DNA of 64,000 nt from Nelumbo lutea (taxonomy: Eukaryota > Streptophyta > Magnoliopsida > Proteales > Nelumbonaceae), in assembly GCA_022828595.1 (NCBI GenBank), contig JAKGHH010000003.1, positions 10,292,934 through 10,356,933 on the forward strand, read 5' to 3'. A program made the translations under genes and the position numbers. Every line of letters begins with the position of its first letter. Positions within the stretch are counted from its first letter, which is position 1. The notes under the pieces were generated by a model that was given only the letters and a program-made list of their open reading frames with translations, was not told where the DNA came from and did not search any database. Below, piece after piece: positions 24,878 through 36,520 of the stretch.

Positions 24878-26584
24878 TTCTTTTTTTTTTTTTAATATCA
24901 ACGTTTTCAGTAAAGATGACACAATGTATTTACAAGAAGTCCTTGCTCACGGATGTCAAAACATAGATCCATCTTATGATTACAACTTAAAAGCAAAAAA
25001 GACGGTAAGTTTTTGTCTGTTGAATGTCGATTACAGAGGGGTTTCTCATTCACTAGGGTAGCGCCTGTGTGAGCTGAGGTTCAGGTGACCTTCTATTTGT
25101 TGAAAGCAGAAAACCAGGAAGTCTTTTGTAAGAAGAAGAAGAAGAGGATGCCAGAGAATGTGTCACCGGAGGTCTCGTCGCCGATGAACGATGGCCAGTG
25201 TGGTGTGCTTGCCGGTGTGTGAACTAAGGATTCGGTGGAGGAAAAAAGAGGAAATAGGAGGGGGGTTCAAACTGAGAGGAGATTTAATAAGTTCTTTGTC
25301 ATTTTGTGTTATGTTCTACCATACACCCTAATTAAGGGTCAAAGGCCCGTTAACGTTAACATTAGCCTATTTTCACCCAGATGGCATGGTCGTCTCGTCA
25401 CTGGCGGGTTCACGCGTCCAGTGCACAGAGCGCGAACTCATCCAGAAGGGCCTCATGTTATATAGTTGCTTCTAATTGAAGCTAATTTAATCGATTTTGT
25501 TTAGTATTTAAATCCAAAATGAGTATTTGCAAACTATTCTTGATTCGGCCGGTTGAACCGATAAAATTGTCATGTGGGCATAATTTTGATTAGGGTCAAC
25601 CTCATATCTGTCAATAGCTTAACCATTGAATCACCTGATTTGGTAAACGAACTACAAGGTACAATTTATATGCAATTTTTGGAGGTCGTAATTGTATGCT
25701 AAGGGCGATATTTTTTTTTCTTTTTTGGACAATTTTTCGTGATCTATGAATTGTAGAATATAATTAAAACTCAATTTTTATCCTTTTTCTTTTTTCTTTT
25801 TTTGCTTGAAGGCCTCAAATCTCAATTCTGAACTTTTTATTTATAAAAAATTATAAATTAAAGTAAAAATATAAATTAGACCTCAAATAAAAACCATATA
25901 AATATAATTATATATTTGCAATATCAAATTATCAACCATATATGATATATGGTATATTTGTCTTAGTTTTAGGTGCAAAGTCATAAAAATTAAATCTAAA
26001 TACCCCAAACTTTATTCCAGGTGGAGGGGTGGTGACCTTAAAATTTTATTAACCAGGGAAAAATTAGAAGAAGGGAGGAACTAGCCCACCTTGCCCCAAA
26101 ACCTATATACAAAACACGCTCCCCTAGCCACTAAAAGAAACAAAGAAGCTATTCAATGATATAAATGAACCTAGATCTAATCCTAGAGAGTCCTGAGTTG
26201 TCATCAAGAATGAGAGAACAGACATGCCTGTCAATTCAGAATTGGAATTGTTTTTCTTGTTTCAACTTCCAAAAACAAATTAGAATTTATAAAAATACAG
26301 ATATGTTCTTGGCTGGGTATGTGTGCTTTTTTTTTTAAACTAAAACAAAAGTTATGTTAAATTCCTTGTTTAAAAATCAGGCTTTTTAATATGAAGGGGT
26401 ACAACTTGGGTGGGTCCAATCCAAGCCCTAACCAACCCAACCCAAGTTTTTGCATGGGTTGGGCCTAAGGTTTTGGACTGTGGGCTGAGCATGGGCCTCA
26501 AAACTCGGGTGCAACCTAAACTTGGGTTAGGCTTGGGTTGAAGCTGTCGGTAACCCGACCCTAACCTGTTCGAAAACATACATA
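24878..26584. other. Intergenic with a repeat shared with 49.3 kb and hAT-like debris
   Basis: The stretch 25135-25440 (GAAGAAGAAGAAGAGGATG .. TTAACATTAGCC .. GGTTCACGCGTCCAGTGCAC) parallels 49280-49545 (GAAGAAGAAGAGGATG .. TTAACATTGGCC .. GGTTCACGCGTCTAGTGCAC), so both are copies of one unclassified repeat. Another stretch, 26397-26575, is made of AACTTGGGTTAGGC/CCAACCC words, like truncated hAT-type MITEs. No gene was recognised. Confidence 0.5.
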
Positions 26585-26783
26585 CATATATTTATTACTA
26601 GTAATTCAGCATGTGCATTGCACGTAAAAATTTTCTTACATTAATTACTTGAATTTTAGATATATCATAGTTAAGATAGAAAATGAAAATTACAAAAATT
26701 AATAATATAATTAAAAATAAATTTAAATGCTTGTAGTAAATTTGCATGTGCATTGCACATGAAAATTTTAAATTACAATAACA

Positions 26784-26818
<35 letters not shown>

Positions 26819-29795
26819 ATTTTATTCCATTTCTGCATTAAATAAAAATAATGTTTAGTTTAATAATTATTTTTATTTAATATGATGAATATATAACATT
26901 AGAAATGTTCCCAAATATTTTCGACAAAATTCTGTACTTTTTCATTTTTTGTGTTTAAACTTTTTTTAATATTTATTATTCAGTTATGACATCATGGATT
27001 TCTTGAAAAGCTGGATCATTGACTAACCATCCAGATAAGAAAATAGATTTGCTTTCAGATCAGTTTTCAATTATATATTCCATCTACATTATATAAATAA
27101 TTTTGACTTATACACTTAATTTTTGTTTCACATTATTAATATATAATTTCAAATATATTTTTTATTACTCATGTTTTTTTATTTTTTAAGATTTTTTATT
27201 TAACTATCATATCATTGATTAATCCATTTCACCCCAACCACTAACCCACCACCCAAAAAGGAAGATAGTTTGATTTTTAGGTCAACATTTAATTTTTCAT
27301 AACATTTCCTTCATTAATAAAATTATTTCTTATGTATAATACTTACTTTTGTTCAATATATATATATATTTTAATAAATATATAAAATTAGATATATGCC
27401 CAATTTTTTTTTCTATTTTTTATTTTTGTGACTATTTTTATTTTTTTAATTTTTATTAGACTATGACGTCATTTTATTTCTAGGTCAAGTTTAAATTTGG
27501 CATTCTATTTTCATCATTAATAAAAATACTTCTTGCATTTCATATTTATTTTTGTTTAGTATAATGAGTATACAATATTTTAGATATACCCAATTCTTTT
27601 TTGCATTATTTATTTTAATTTCATTTTTTATTATTTAATTATGGCATTATTTATTAACCCATTTGACCCTGTAGATATATGTTGATCGCCATGACTGTGG
27701 AGGCACATAAGGTGCTAAACCGATACCACAAGAATACCCATGATGAGTTCATGACTCGGCTTGCATCCGTGATGATCTCAAAACCCGTAAAGACTTGCAA
27801 TGAGCTTTATAACCATTGCAGACTTGTAATGAGCATAAAACACCACTTAGGATCCACGGTGAACAATGGGCATCGCTTGAGACTTGCAATAACATCGTTG
27901 ATCTTTTCCTTTAACATATGGCCACTGGGAAACCCATAAAGGGACATGGCCTACATGTGCCACGTGAGAATCATTAAGAGAAAGGGACATAGACAAAGGG
28001 AATTTTGTCTTTGAAGGATCTCATTGGACACGTGGTGAAACCCTAATGGTGCTCCCTTAATAACCAACAAAAAAATAAAGATCCCCCTTCCTAAAAGGAA
28101 ATGTCTCTTTTTAGATCATTCTCCTTATAACCTTGGGGCCCTATCTATAAAAAGGGAATAACTCTCTCACACATCAAATGATATGCTATAACCTTGACCT
28201 AGGGTTTCTCAGAAAGAGACTTTCTCTTCTCTTCCCCCACGTTCTCTCTCTTCCCTGTCACCCTCTCCGGATCTTCAAAGACCAGACCAATCTCTGTTTC
28301 CTTACCACCACACCAATAGACCCAAAATGGTTGAATTGCTTACCTAGAACAAAAGGGAAGTAAATCATTTTTCTTTCAAATTAATTGTCAAAATATTTAT
28401 TTTTATACTGATAAAATTATTGTTATGGATTTAATTCATTAGTAGAATTTAAAGATGAGAAAATTATATTTCAAATATAAGATTTAATGAGAGAATATAT
28501 CTTAGATATGAGATTTAATGAGAAAGTATAGGAAAGTAGTTTTATTTTCAATTGGTTTTAAGTTTTATATTCCATTTTCATCATTAATAAAAACATTAGG
28601 AAAATAGTCTTATTTTCAATTCCTTTTAAATTTTACATTCCATTTTCACCTTTATGAAAAAAATTTCTTATTTATCATACTTATTATTGTTTAATATGAC
28701 AAATAAATGATGTAAAAAATGTTTTTAATTTTTTTAATCATATGTTTTTTGCATTTTATCTATTTCTGGGTTTTATTATTTAATTGTGACAAAATGAATT
28801 TTTATTTTAACAATTAATTTTATGTAATATGATGAATATAGAATGTTAGAAATGTTCTCAAATGTTTTTAACAAAATGTTATACTTTTTCATTTTTTGTG
28901 TTCTATCTTTGTTTAATATGTATTGTTCAATAATGACATCATGGGTTTCTTTGAAAAGTTGAACCATTAACAGATCCATCATCTAAATAAGAAAATAGTT
29001 TTGCTTTCGGATCAGTTTAAATTATATATTTCATCTAAATTATATAAATAATTATTAATTATCACACTTATTTTTTGTTTGACATAATTAATTTATTTGA
29101 TTACTTATACTTTTTAACTTTGTAAAGATTTATTATTTAACTATCATGTCATCAATTAATCCATGTGACCCAAATACTAAGCCACCACCGAAAAAGAAAA
29201 ATAGTTTACTTTCTAGGTTGACATTAAATTTTGTATTACATTTCCATAATTGATAAAATTATTTCTTATGTATAATACTTATTTTTGTTCAATATAATGA
29301 ATGTATAATATTAGAGATGTACCCAATATTTTATTTTTTTATAAATATATAACATTAGATATGTACCCAAAATTTTCTCTATTTTTTAATTTTTATGATT
29401 CTTTGAATTTTTTTTATTTTTAAAAATTTTATTATTTGATTGACATAATGAATATACAATATTAGATATATGTCCAATTATTTTCTTTTGTATTATACAT
29501 ATATTTAATTTATTTACTTATTATTTAATTATGGCATTATTTATTAACCCATTTGACCCCGAATGGTTGAATTGTTTACCCACCACCAAGAGGGAAGAAA
29601 ATGGTTTTGTTTCCAAATTACTTTTCAAAATATTTATTTTTATACTATTAAAATTAATGTTGTGGCTTTAATCAATAGAATTTAATGATGAAAAAATATA
29701 TCTTAAATATAGGATTTAATGAGAGAATATATTCAATTAGTTTTAGATTTTACATTCCATTTCCATCATAAATACAAATATATCTTATTTCGGGT
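26585..29795. repeat. AT-rich segment duplicated in tandem (about 1.3-kb unit)
   Basis: Many ordered landmarks occur twice. Examples are GACATCATGG(A/G)TTTC at about 26989/28934, CTTTCAGATCAG / CTTTCGGATCAG at about 27052/29005, TATCAT(A/G)TCATC / AATTAATCCAT at about 27206/29144, and AAAATATTTATTTTTATACT at about 28391/29628. The offset is about 1.95 kb left of the solo LTR at 27670-28318 and about 1.24 kb right of it; the difference is roughly the LTR length. The left edge carries TTACTAGTAATTCAGCATGT and a GTGCATTGCACG motif (again near 26748), resembling ends of plant Helitrons. That classification is inference. Part of a third copy continues at about 32290-32650. Confidence 0.8.
27670..28318 (+). 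mobile_element. Solo LTR with exact 5-bp target-site duplication
   Basis: A 649-bp insert beginning TGTAGATATATG and ending CACACCAATA, flanked by GACCC at 27665-27669 and 28319-28323. The related sequence at about 32400-32415 reads ATTTGACCCAAAATGATTT, the unoccupied site with a single GACCC. The insert is GC-richer than its surroundings and has a TATA-like CTATAAAAAGGG at about 28144. A pyrimidine-rich region follows it, as in an LTR R/U5. There is no internal region, tRNA primer site or gag-pol, so it is a solo LTR. The 86-codon frame inside is not considered coding. Confidence 0.85.
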
Positions 29796-32289
29796 TCGAC
29801 TATGATATAGAAAAGATATGATATCGGAAAAACAACTGACCAATAAACTGAAATCACAAATATGGTAGCAAATAATGTGTTATTTATCAAAATTCATGGG
29901 TGAATTTTAATTGGTCAAAACTCTTTTCATATCATATCTTTTATGCATCATAGATTTTCCCAAGTCCTTTACATCTGGTATCCCTTGTGGATAGTTATCA
30001 AACAAAAAACAATCCTGCAAAGTGGGATTTGCATGATAAACCACTTTATGTGGATGATAGTTGAAAGTTATATTTACATAAACAAAAGATCCACAAAATG
30101 AAAAGATTATAGTTTTTGCTTGGTGGTTGTCAAAAGCACAAGGCACAACCAATAAAGAGAGGCATGATTCTTTAATGCGTTAACGACCATCTGTGAGTCC
30201 GAGTATAGGATCAACCGTTCTTTTGAAAGTCGTAACGCTTGTTGAATTCCTTGCAAAATGGCATATAGTTCCGACTCCTCTGTAGATTTAAGCTTAATTC
30301 TTCCTCCTGTAACACAAAGGCACAGTCTAATTCTGGTGATAAACATATAACCCCATATGTGAATTTTGATTGGTTGATTGTGCCGGCATCTATAAAGATA
30401 ATACAATCTAGCATGTTGTAAAGGGAGAGAGTATGTCGGAGGTGAATGGTGTATTACAAGATCCTGACGTTGTTGAATGGTTACTCGATTGAAAATAGTG
30501 TTGATTTTTATCAGTAATTAATGCGATGACATGGGTTTTCAAAAGCAATACAGTACCAACTTAGGACATGGGTTTTCAAAAGCAATACAGTACCAACTTA
30601 GGACATGGGTTTTCAAAATCTTGTCAGGAAGAGTTTTAATTAATTCACTAATACAGTTAAGACAGAAAGATGTGATTTATCGTGTTCTAATTTTCTATAC
30701 CATTCCGGCATAAGGTGTAACTATGGTCTTGAGTGCTATCCAAGATTCGATCCCTGACTAGAAAGAAATTGTTGATCAGTCTCAAAGGAAAAGTTGATAC
30801 CGGGGAAGCTATTGGGAGGGTCCAATTAAATCCATTTTAGGCAGTTTTTTAGATTATCAGGAGGGTTGACTAGTGTGGAGGACTAAAAAAAATTGTAAGT
30901 TTGTTTCGTAGAAAATTTCCCTGATGGGTGTAATAGCCAAATCCAGGCTGGTAAATGGTCTTCAAGAAGGATGAAGGTATTTAATATATCTTGAACTTTG
31001 TCTTGATCAAAGTACTGGTTCAGGAGATTTACATTCTAAGTTCCACTGGAGATTAAGTCTCAAATTATCAAATCTATTAAATTTGGGGTAGTTGTAAGAT
31101 GAATCATTTGAAAATCGATGGTGCACAATCTGATTATTCCTAGTTGGAGGTCGCTCCGATGCTTAAGTCAGTAATGTTGTTGAAAATGCGAGCTGAATGC
31201 TTGAGAGCTTGAGTGCTAGAGAGTAGAGTAATCACGCGTACCTTTTCCTTGAGGTTTCTGTCTTTATATACTAGAGTAGTCGTGAGTCACACGAAAGGGC
31301 TCCGAGATCTCCGGAGGGACGTGCCTAACTGCTTCGAAGTCCTCAGAGGTAGTCGTGCACGTAGGCCAATCTTTGCACCTTACTCGGTTTCTCCCAAAAC
31401 ATTCGGTGTGAGAGCTGACTTTCGAGAGAACCGGGAGTGATGGGATGCATGCAGAAATCGACAGCGAGCATGTCTCATAGATTGCCAGGTCAGCTCTAGA
31501 GGCAGGTTGCAAGGTCAGCAATAGGGGCAAGCCATTAGGTCAGCAACAGGGGCAAGTCGTCAAGTCAGCAACAGGGGTAGGTCACCATGTCGGTGCTAGA
31601 GGCAGGCCGCCAGGTCGCCGCTAGAGGCAAGCCACCAGGTTGGCACTAGAGGCAGGTCACCAAGTCAGCACCAAGGGCAGGTCGTCAGGTCGGCAATAGT
31701 GCCAGATCGCTAGTTGGGACTCCATTTTGGCTAAGGCAAGTTGTCGCCTAGGTGGTTCTGGGTGCCACCTAATTGTTCTGAGATGCCATGTGTCATGATG
31801 TTAGTGGATGGATAAATCTGTCCTCATCAGAAACCATTTCAGGTTTGGATCTAGGGAACTTGATCTACTTTCTTACTTGAATTGGTTGTAACCGAAAAAC
31901 CTACTTGTTGAGAAAAATTAGCCCATAGTTTATGTTGATCTCCACGCCATCTTTGTGAGTAGAACTTTATTAACAAGTTTAATATCTCTAAAACCCAAAC
32001 CACCCAAGCTTCTTGGTTGGACTAATTTATTCCAGGAGCACCAATAGTAAGGAAAAGGGTTGGTCTCAAATTCTTCAATGTTTTTTTTTTGTATTGGAAA
32101 TTGGGCTACACTCATAGAATGGGCAGGGATTGCCTGAAGCACTGATTGAATTAAAATTCATTTACCCGCCTGGCTTAGAGTAGTGGCTTTCCATTTGTTT
32201 AGTCTTGATTTTAGATTATCAAGAACAAAGGAAAGCTGAGAATGTTTATTACTTGACCAACACAAGGGTGATCCTAAAATATTTTGACT
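29796..32289 (-). pseudogene. Decayed LINE (non-LTR) reverse-transcriptase region
   Basis: Read on the minus strand from about 32285 downward, the fragments follow LINE ORF2 order. LGSPLCWSSNKHSQLSFVLD and LNKWKATTLSQAG with LQAIPAHSMSV (32280-32060) are the end of the reverse transcriptase. LVQPRSLGGLGFRDIKLVNK (about 31995-31940) is the GGLG block. The HPSGKFSTKQTYNFF region (about 30930-30880) is the zf-RVT-type domain. An RNase H-like domain follows in two frames at 30414-30110 (FIDAGTINQSKF, then ESELYAILQGIQQAL and LILYSDSQMVVNALKN). Stops and frameshifts are numerous and the N-terminal part is missing, so it is a dead 5'-truncated copy. An LTR interrupts it at 31131-31829. It lies within the AT-rich repeat, whose sequence resumes at about 32290. 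Confidence 0.88.
31131..31829 (+). mobile_element. LTR-like copy C inside the LINE
   Basis: It shares CTCCGATGCTTAAGTCAG, the TTTATATA TATA site (about 31262), GTCCTCAGAGGTAGT, TTTGCACCTTACTCGGTTTC, ATTCGG(C/T)GTGAGA and the terminal GCCATGTGTCATGATG block with copy B, in the same order, and ends TCATCA at 31829. The downstream part is a tandem array of about 10 units of roughly 25 bp, of the form (C/A)AGGTC(A/G)GC.ANAGGGGCA (about 31485-31710). No clear 5-bp duplication is seen, so the left edge (TGATTATTCC) is approximate. It separates two parts of the decayed LINE and is therefore younger than the LINE insertion. Confidence 0.75.
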
Positions 32290-32655
32290 AATTTATTGTT
32301 TAATATGTCGAATATGTGATGCTAAAATGTTTCAATTTTTTTTTTGTATTTTATCTATTTTTGAATTTTATTATTTAATTGTGGAAGCATGGGTTAGTCC
32401 ATTTGACCCAAAATGATTTAATTTCTTACCACCACCTAGATGAAAACACTTTTTTCCCAACAGATTTTAAAAGTATAAGTTTTTATATTATTGGAATTAT
32501 TAATTTATTATGCATGAATTTAATGATGAAAAGAAACAAAGATGTTTTAAATATATGATTCAATGAAGGTGAATGTAAGTTAATTCCTTAAATGTTGGAT
32601 TTAATGAGAGATAATTGAATGCATTGAATGTCTTAAAATTATATATTTTCAACTC
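32290..32655. repeat. Third partial copy of the AT-rich repeat
   Basis: TTTAATATGTCGAATATGTG, TTTTATTATTTAATTGTGG, CATTTGACCCAAAATG and TTTAATGATGAAAAGAAAC correspond in order to the two copies at 27.5-28.5 and 29.3-29.8 kb. This copy lacks the solo LTR and so preserves its empty target site (about 32402-32410). Confidence 0.75.
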
Positions 32656-32660
32656 ATTTA

Positions 32661-32779
32661 AACTTAGTTTGGTAGGAGTACAAATACAAATATGTACTAT
32701 GCAAATACATATAAAATAATACAAAATACAAGGTTTTGCACTCTACAAATTTGTATTTGTACTCCTTCCAAACTGGGCC
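32661..32779. mobile_element. Tourist-like MITE, copy 1 (TTA duplication)
   Basis: A 119-bp inverted-repeat element with ends AACTTAGTTTGG and CCAAACTGGGCC and sub-terminal AGTACAAAT words. It is flanked by TTA at 32658-32660 and 32780-32782. Relatives with TAA, TTA or CAA flanks lie at 42026, 45115, 52957 and 60698, and a split copy at 53443. The size and 3-bp target site fit PIF/Harbinger-derived MITEs. Confidence 0.85.
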
Positions 32780-33039
32780 TTAATATCAATAACCGATTAT
32801 TCTATTTGCCCTCATTTTTTATCACTAAATTTAAATATGGAGGGGTAACTTTTGTCCTTAAAAATTCCAGAAATATTATTGAGGGTACTCATGCCTTTTA
32901 GAGTAGTATATATATTTATATAAAAATATTTTTTTTTTCTAATTATGTATACATAGTATGTATAGGTACATTTGTAAACAAAATTTGTAAAAAGATGACT
33001 ATTCATCCCAACAAAAGATGACTATGTTAAAAGATATAC

Positions 33040-33280
33040 ACAATTTTTTTTAAACCCGTCCAGCTTGCCCAAGCTTGACTAACCTGGTCTAGTCCAGCTT
33101 GGACCCAAACCAACCCGAGTTGTATTGGATTAAGTTTGTGTTAGGCCTGGGTTAATAAACTTGAACTTCACCTCAGGTTGGACCAGACCTGAGTCCGAAA
33201 TTTGCACCTTTAGGGTTAGGCCTGAGTTGACCTGAAGCCTGACTCAACCCACTCAAGTTGCACCCATAATGCCAATTGGG
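33040..33280. mobile_element. hAT-like MITE fragment
   Basis: The segment is made of CCAGCTTGGACCC, AACCAACCCGAG, GGCCTGGGTTAA and CACTCAAGTTGCACCC words and ends GTTGCACCCATAA, like the right end of the intact element at 52095-52551. No left terminus or target-site duplication was found, so it is truncated or decayed. Confidence 0.5.
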
Positions 33281-33299
33281 TGGCTCAATTTGTATGGTA

Positions 33300-33805
33300 G
33301 GTGATTTGTTTCAATAGAGACATGATGCACTACTCAAAACGGCTTTATGGAGGGTTATTTGAACGCATCATCAAATAAGAAAAAAAAGGCATGATTTGTC
33401 CAGGACATTTTTTCTTTTTTTTTTTTCTTTTTGATGTGACAATTTTAAAAACAAATGAAAAGAAAATTGTTATGTTCTTGTTGTAAAACACTCTTGTTAG
33501 TATATAGCAAACCACTCCCATTCAACCGAGTGATCAGTGTAAGGGCTAGAAGTCTTCTAGATAGCTTTTGACCCGCAAAACTTCCCAAGGCCAACTGAGT
33601 GGTGGCTCGCTTGGGACATAATCTGGGTAGTCTCAAGTGAGGGCGGTTTCGAGTCTCATTATCGGCTCTCACCACCTTTGAGAAGAATTATTAATATTGC
33701 TAAAAAAAATTACTAGACTGTGCCAAGAAAATTGAAATATGGTCCAAATGGGGCAAATGGCAAATAATTCAATACCAAAAGAAAATAAAACTTCCAAACC
33801 AATTA
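33300..33805. other. Intergenic with a possible SINE-like segment
   Basis: At about 33595-33712 the order TGGCTCGCTTGG .. GGTTTCGAGTCTC .. short A-rich tail resembles the A-box and B-box layout of a tRNA-derived SINE head. Neither box matches the consensus exactly. No target-site duplication was established. The rest has no recognised feature. Confidence 0.3.
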
Positions 33806-34250
33806 TATATATGTATTAAGCTAAAATGTGTATAAAGAAAAGCCTAGGATGCAAGAAATGGAATCTAACAGTAATTTTTGCCTTTTTTCTTTTTTAAATT
33901 ATAAGAATGCTACATAAAGACAAACTCCCTTATGTGATTGACTCGTAATTGCCCTTATGTTATTCGAAAATTACATGACTATTACATATAAGACAAACCT
34001 TTCAAATTATAATTGTGTCTATAGTATTTAAAAATTATAGACTACCACATATAACTATATAAAATAGACATTCTAATTTAATTGACTATAAGGCATTCAA
34101 AAATTACAAGAATGCCACGTATAAGACAAATTTACTCTCTTTACAACAATGTCATTATGATATTCAAAAATAACAGCAATGCCATATAATTATTTATGAT
34201 TATGCCATCCTAGAAAATAAAATGTCATCTCTCTTCTCTCTCACATAATT
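33806..34250 (+). repeat. Dispersed repeat with AGAATGCCA minisatellite
   Basis: The start, TATTAAGCTAAAATGTGTA then GCCTAGGATG.AAGAAATGG and AATCTAACAGTA.TTTTTGCC, matches 46543-46632 closely. A loosely repeated region of AAATTA(C/T)A(A/G)GAATGCCA..TAAGACAAA units (about 40-60 bp) follows in both places. A (CT)n tract ends it. The TCTATATAAATATATTAAG start at the 46.5-kb copy resembles a Helitron 5' end (inference). Confidence 0.6.
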
Positions 34251-34299
34251 CTCCCTCTCTCTCTCTCTCCTCTTATTCTTTATCTCAACTTTTATTTAT

Positions 34300-34845
34300 T
34301 CATTTTTTTTATTTTATTGTTATTATCTAAGCATTTATTTATTTAATAAAATTAAATAAATTATTTTAAATCAATAAAATAAAAGAGATTTGACATTGAG
34401 AGAAAGATTTTAATAGATTTGATATTAACTAAATGATTTATTTAGTTAATTTATTTTATTATTGTTATCTAAGAATTTATTTAGTTAATAAAAGTAAATA
34501 AATTATTTATAAATCAGTAAAATAAAGTAGATTTGATATTGAGAGAAAGATTTTAATATTTATTTATTTATTTCACTAAATTATTTATTTTCTATTATTA
34601 TCTAAGCATTTATTTATTTAATAAAATTAAATAAATAATTTATAAATCAATAATAAAATAAAATATATTTTACATTGAGAGAAAGATTTTAATAGACATT
34701 TATTTATTTACTTTATTATTATTATTTAAGCAATTATTTAGTTAATAAAAGTAAATAAATTATTTATTAATCAGTAAAATAAAATAGTTTTGACACTGAG
34801 AGAAAGATTTTAATAAACATTTATTTATCTAATCTACTAAGTTAT
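34300..34845 (+). repeat. AT-rich tandem array, period about 120-145 bp
   Basis: GAGAGAAAGATTTTAATA recurs at about 34398, 34541, 34677 and 34797. Each is preceded by TAAATCA(A/G)TAAAATAAA and followed by ATTTATTTA and TATCTAAGCATTTATTTA-type words. At least four units are readable and spacing shrinks from left to right. No coding capacity is present. Confidence 0.8.
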
Positions 34846-34899
34846 TTATTTTTATAGAAATAATTTACTAACAAATTATTCTCTCCCCTTGAGCCTAAT

Positions 34900-35285
34900 A
34901 TTTAGGTAGGATTGTCAATGGGTTGGGTTTGACCCAACGGACCCAATGGACCTGAATCGGTTGGTCTGTTTCTAGTTCCAAGGTTTAGAACCAACAAGTC
35001 GATTTTGAGTCCTAATATATATATATATATATATTAAATAAATAAATAAAGTATATATACTATACATATAATATATATTATTCATAAATATTTATTTTTT
35101 TATTTATTATAATCGAGCCTGTCGAGATAGACCCGATTGTCTCGAGAACTGATCAGTTCGGTTCCAGTCCAAAAATTACAAACACTATCGGGCCCGTGTC
35201 CATATCCGAATCCTCAACATTTTATGTTGGGTCGGTTTCCGGTTCCAACAGGTTCCAACCCAAACCTGACCCGCTAATAGTTCTA
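34900..35285. other. Degenerate MITE-like stretch
   Basis: TTGTCAATGGGTTGGGTTTG at the left and CAGGTTCCAACCCAAACC at the right are suggestive of hAT-type ends, with an (AT)n core at about 35017-35035 and AT-rich DNA to 35110. No target-site duplication could be fixed. Confidence 0.4.
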
Positions 35286-36520
35286 TATTTAGGGCTATCA
35301 ATAGGTAGGTTTGAGCCCAATATTTATGAGGGGGGCCAAAATGTAAGTGGAATGAGGGGCCATGACTTCCCTGGGTCTCCTTGGCTCCACCCTCGGGGTT
35401 GGGATTAAACCTATTCATAGGTCATGTCAGGATATGACCATTGCCTTTCTATCAATCGAACATATTCAAGTCCAAGTTTGAGCATAATCGGACCATTGGG
35501 CCTAGGTCTTGATCCCAAACCCAATCCCCATATAAGCCTGAAACTCGACCTTGAAATTGAGAAAAAAATATTTGTATTCTTTATTTAACAACAAAAATTA
35601 TTTATTTATATCAAAATGACTTCAAAAGTGAAAATTTGAATTAATTAATTATTTTTTATTTTATTAAATTAAATATATTATTATCCATAATTTTTATTTA
35701 TTTAATTCAACATGCACCCAATATTTATGGTTGTCAATGGGTCGGGTTTGGTTCTAGATAACTTGGACTAGTCATGTCCCAATAATAAATGAATAGCTAC
35801 TAAATTATTATAATAATAATAACTATTATTATTATTATTATTTATTATAATAAATAATTGATTTATTTAATTTAAAAATTAAGTAAATTATTATTCATAG
35901 ATTTCTATTAATTTAATTTACTAAATTATTTAATTAATTAATAATTTATTTTATTAACAAATTATTTCTCTTTCTCCCCGAACCTAATAATTTAGGGCTA
36001 TCAATAGGTTAGGTCTGTGATGGGTAGGGACGGAGCTAGGAATTTTTTATGAGGAGGCTAAAATCTAAGTGGATTGTGGGGGTAATTTAGGGCTATCAAT
36101 AAGTTAGGTCTGGGTTCAGTAGGAGCAGAGCTAGGAATTTTTTATGAGGGGTGCTAAAATCTAAGTTGATTGGGGATTGGGGGGTAGGGGTAATAAATAT
36201 GGATGGCCATTGGGGGGTGGGGAGTGGGGGGAGTGGGAAAATATACTTGAAAAGTGGGGATTTGTTGGGATAAAACCTATTCATAGGCCACACTAGATTT
36301 TGCCTTTATATCAACGAAACATATTCAGGCCCAAACCTGAGCATTATTGGACCTTCCAGGCTTGATCTTGAGCCCAAACTCGACCCCCATATAAAAGCCC
36401 AAAGCCCAACCAGAAAATTGAGAAAAAAAGATTTGTATTTTTTTTATTTAACAACAAAAATGATATATTTAAATTAAATTAACTTTAAAATAAAAATTTT
36501 TATTTATTTATTTATTGTGC
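35286..36520 (+). repeat. Direct segmental duplication of about 350-420 bp
   Basis: The segment 35286-35640 (GGGCTATCAATAGGTAGG, AACCTATTCATAGG, AACATATTCA(A/G)G, AATTGAGAAAAAAA(T/G)AT, TTATTTAACAACAAAAAT) recurs in the same order at about 36089-36512, offset about 870 bp. An extra partial copy of the first 60 bp lies at 35997-36060. The roughly 360 bp between are AT-rich with (ATT)n. It may be an old tandem duplication or a very small element with direct terminal repeats. No coding region was seen. Confidence 0.75.

Noticed and set aside
27679..27939. 86-codon frame inside the solo LTR
   Set aside because: It lies wholly within an insert with target-site duplications. LTRs do not normally code, and no domain is seen.
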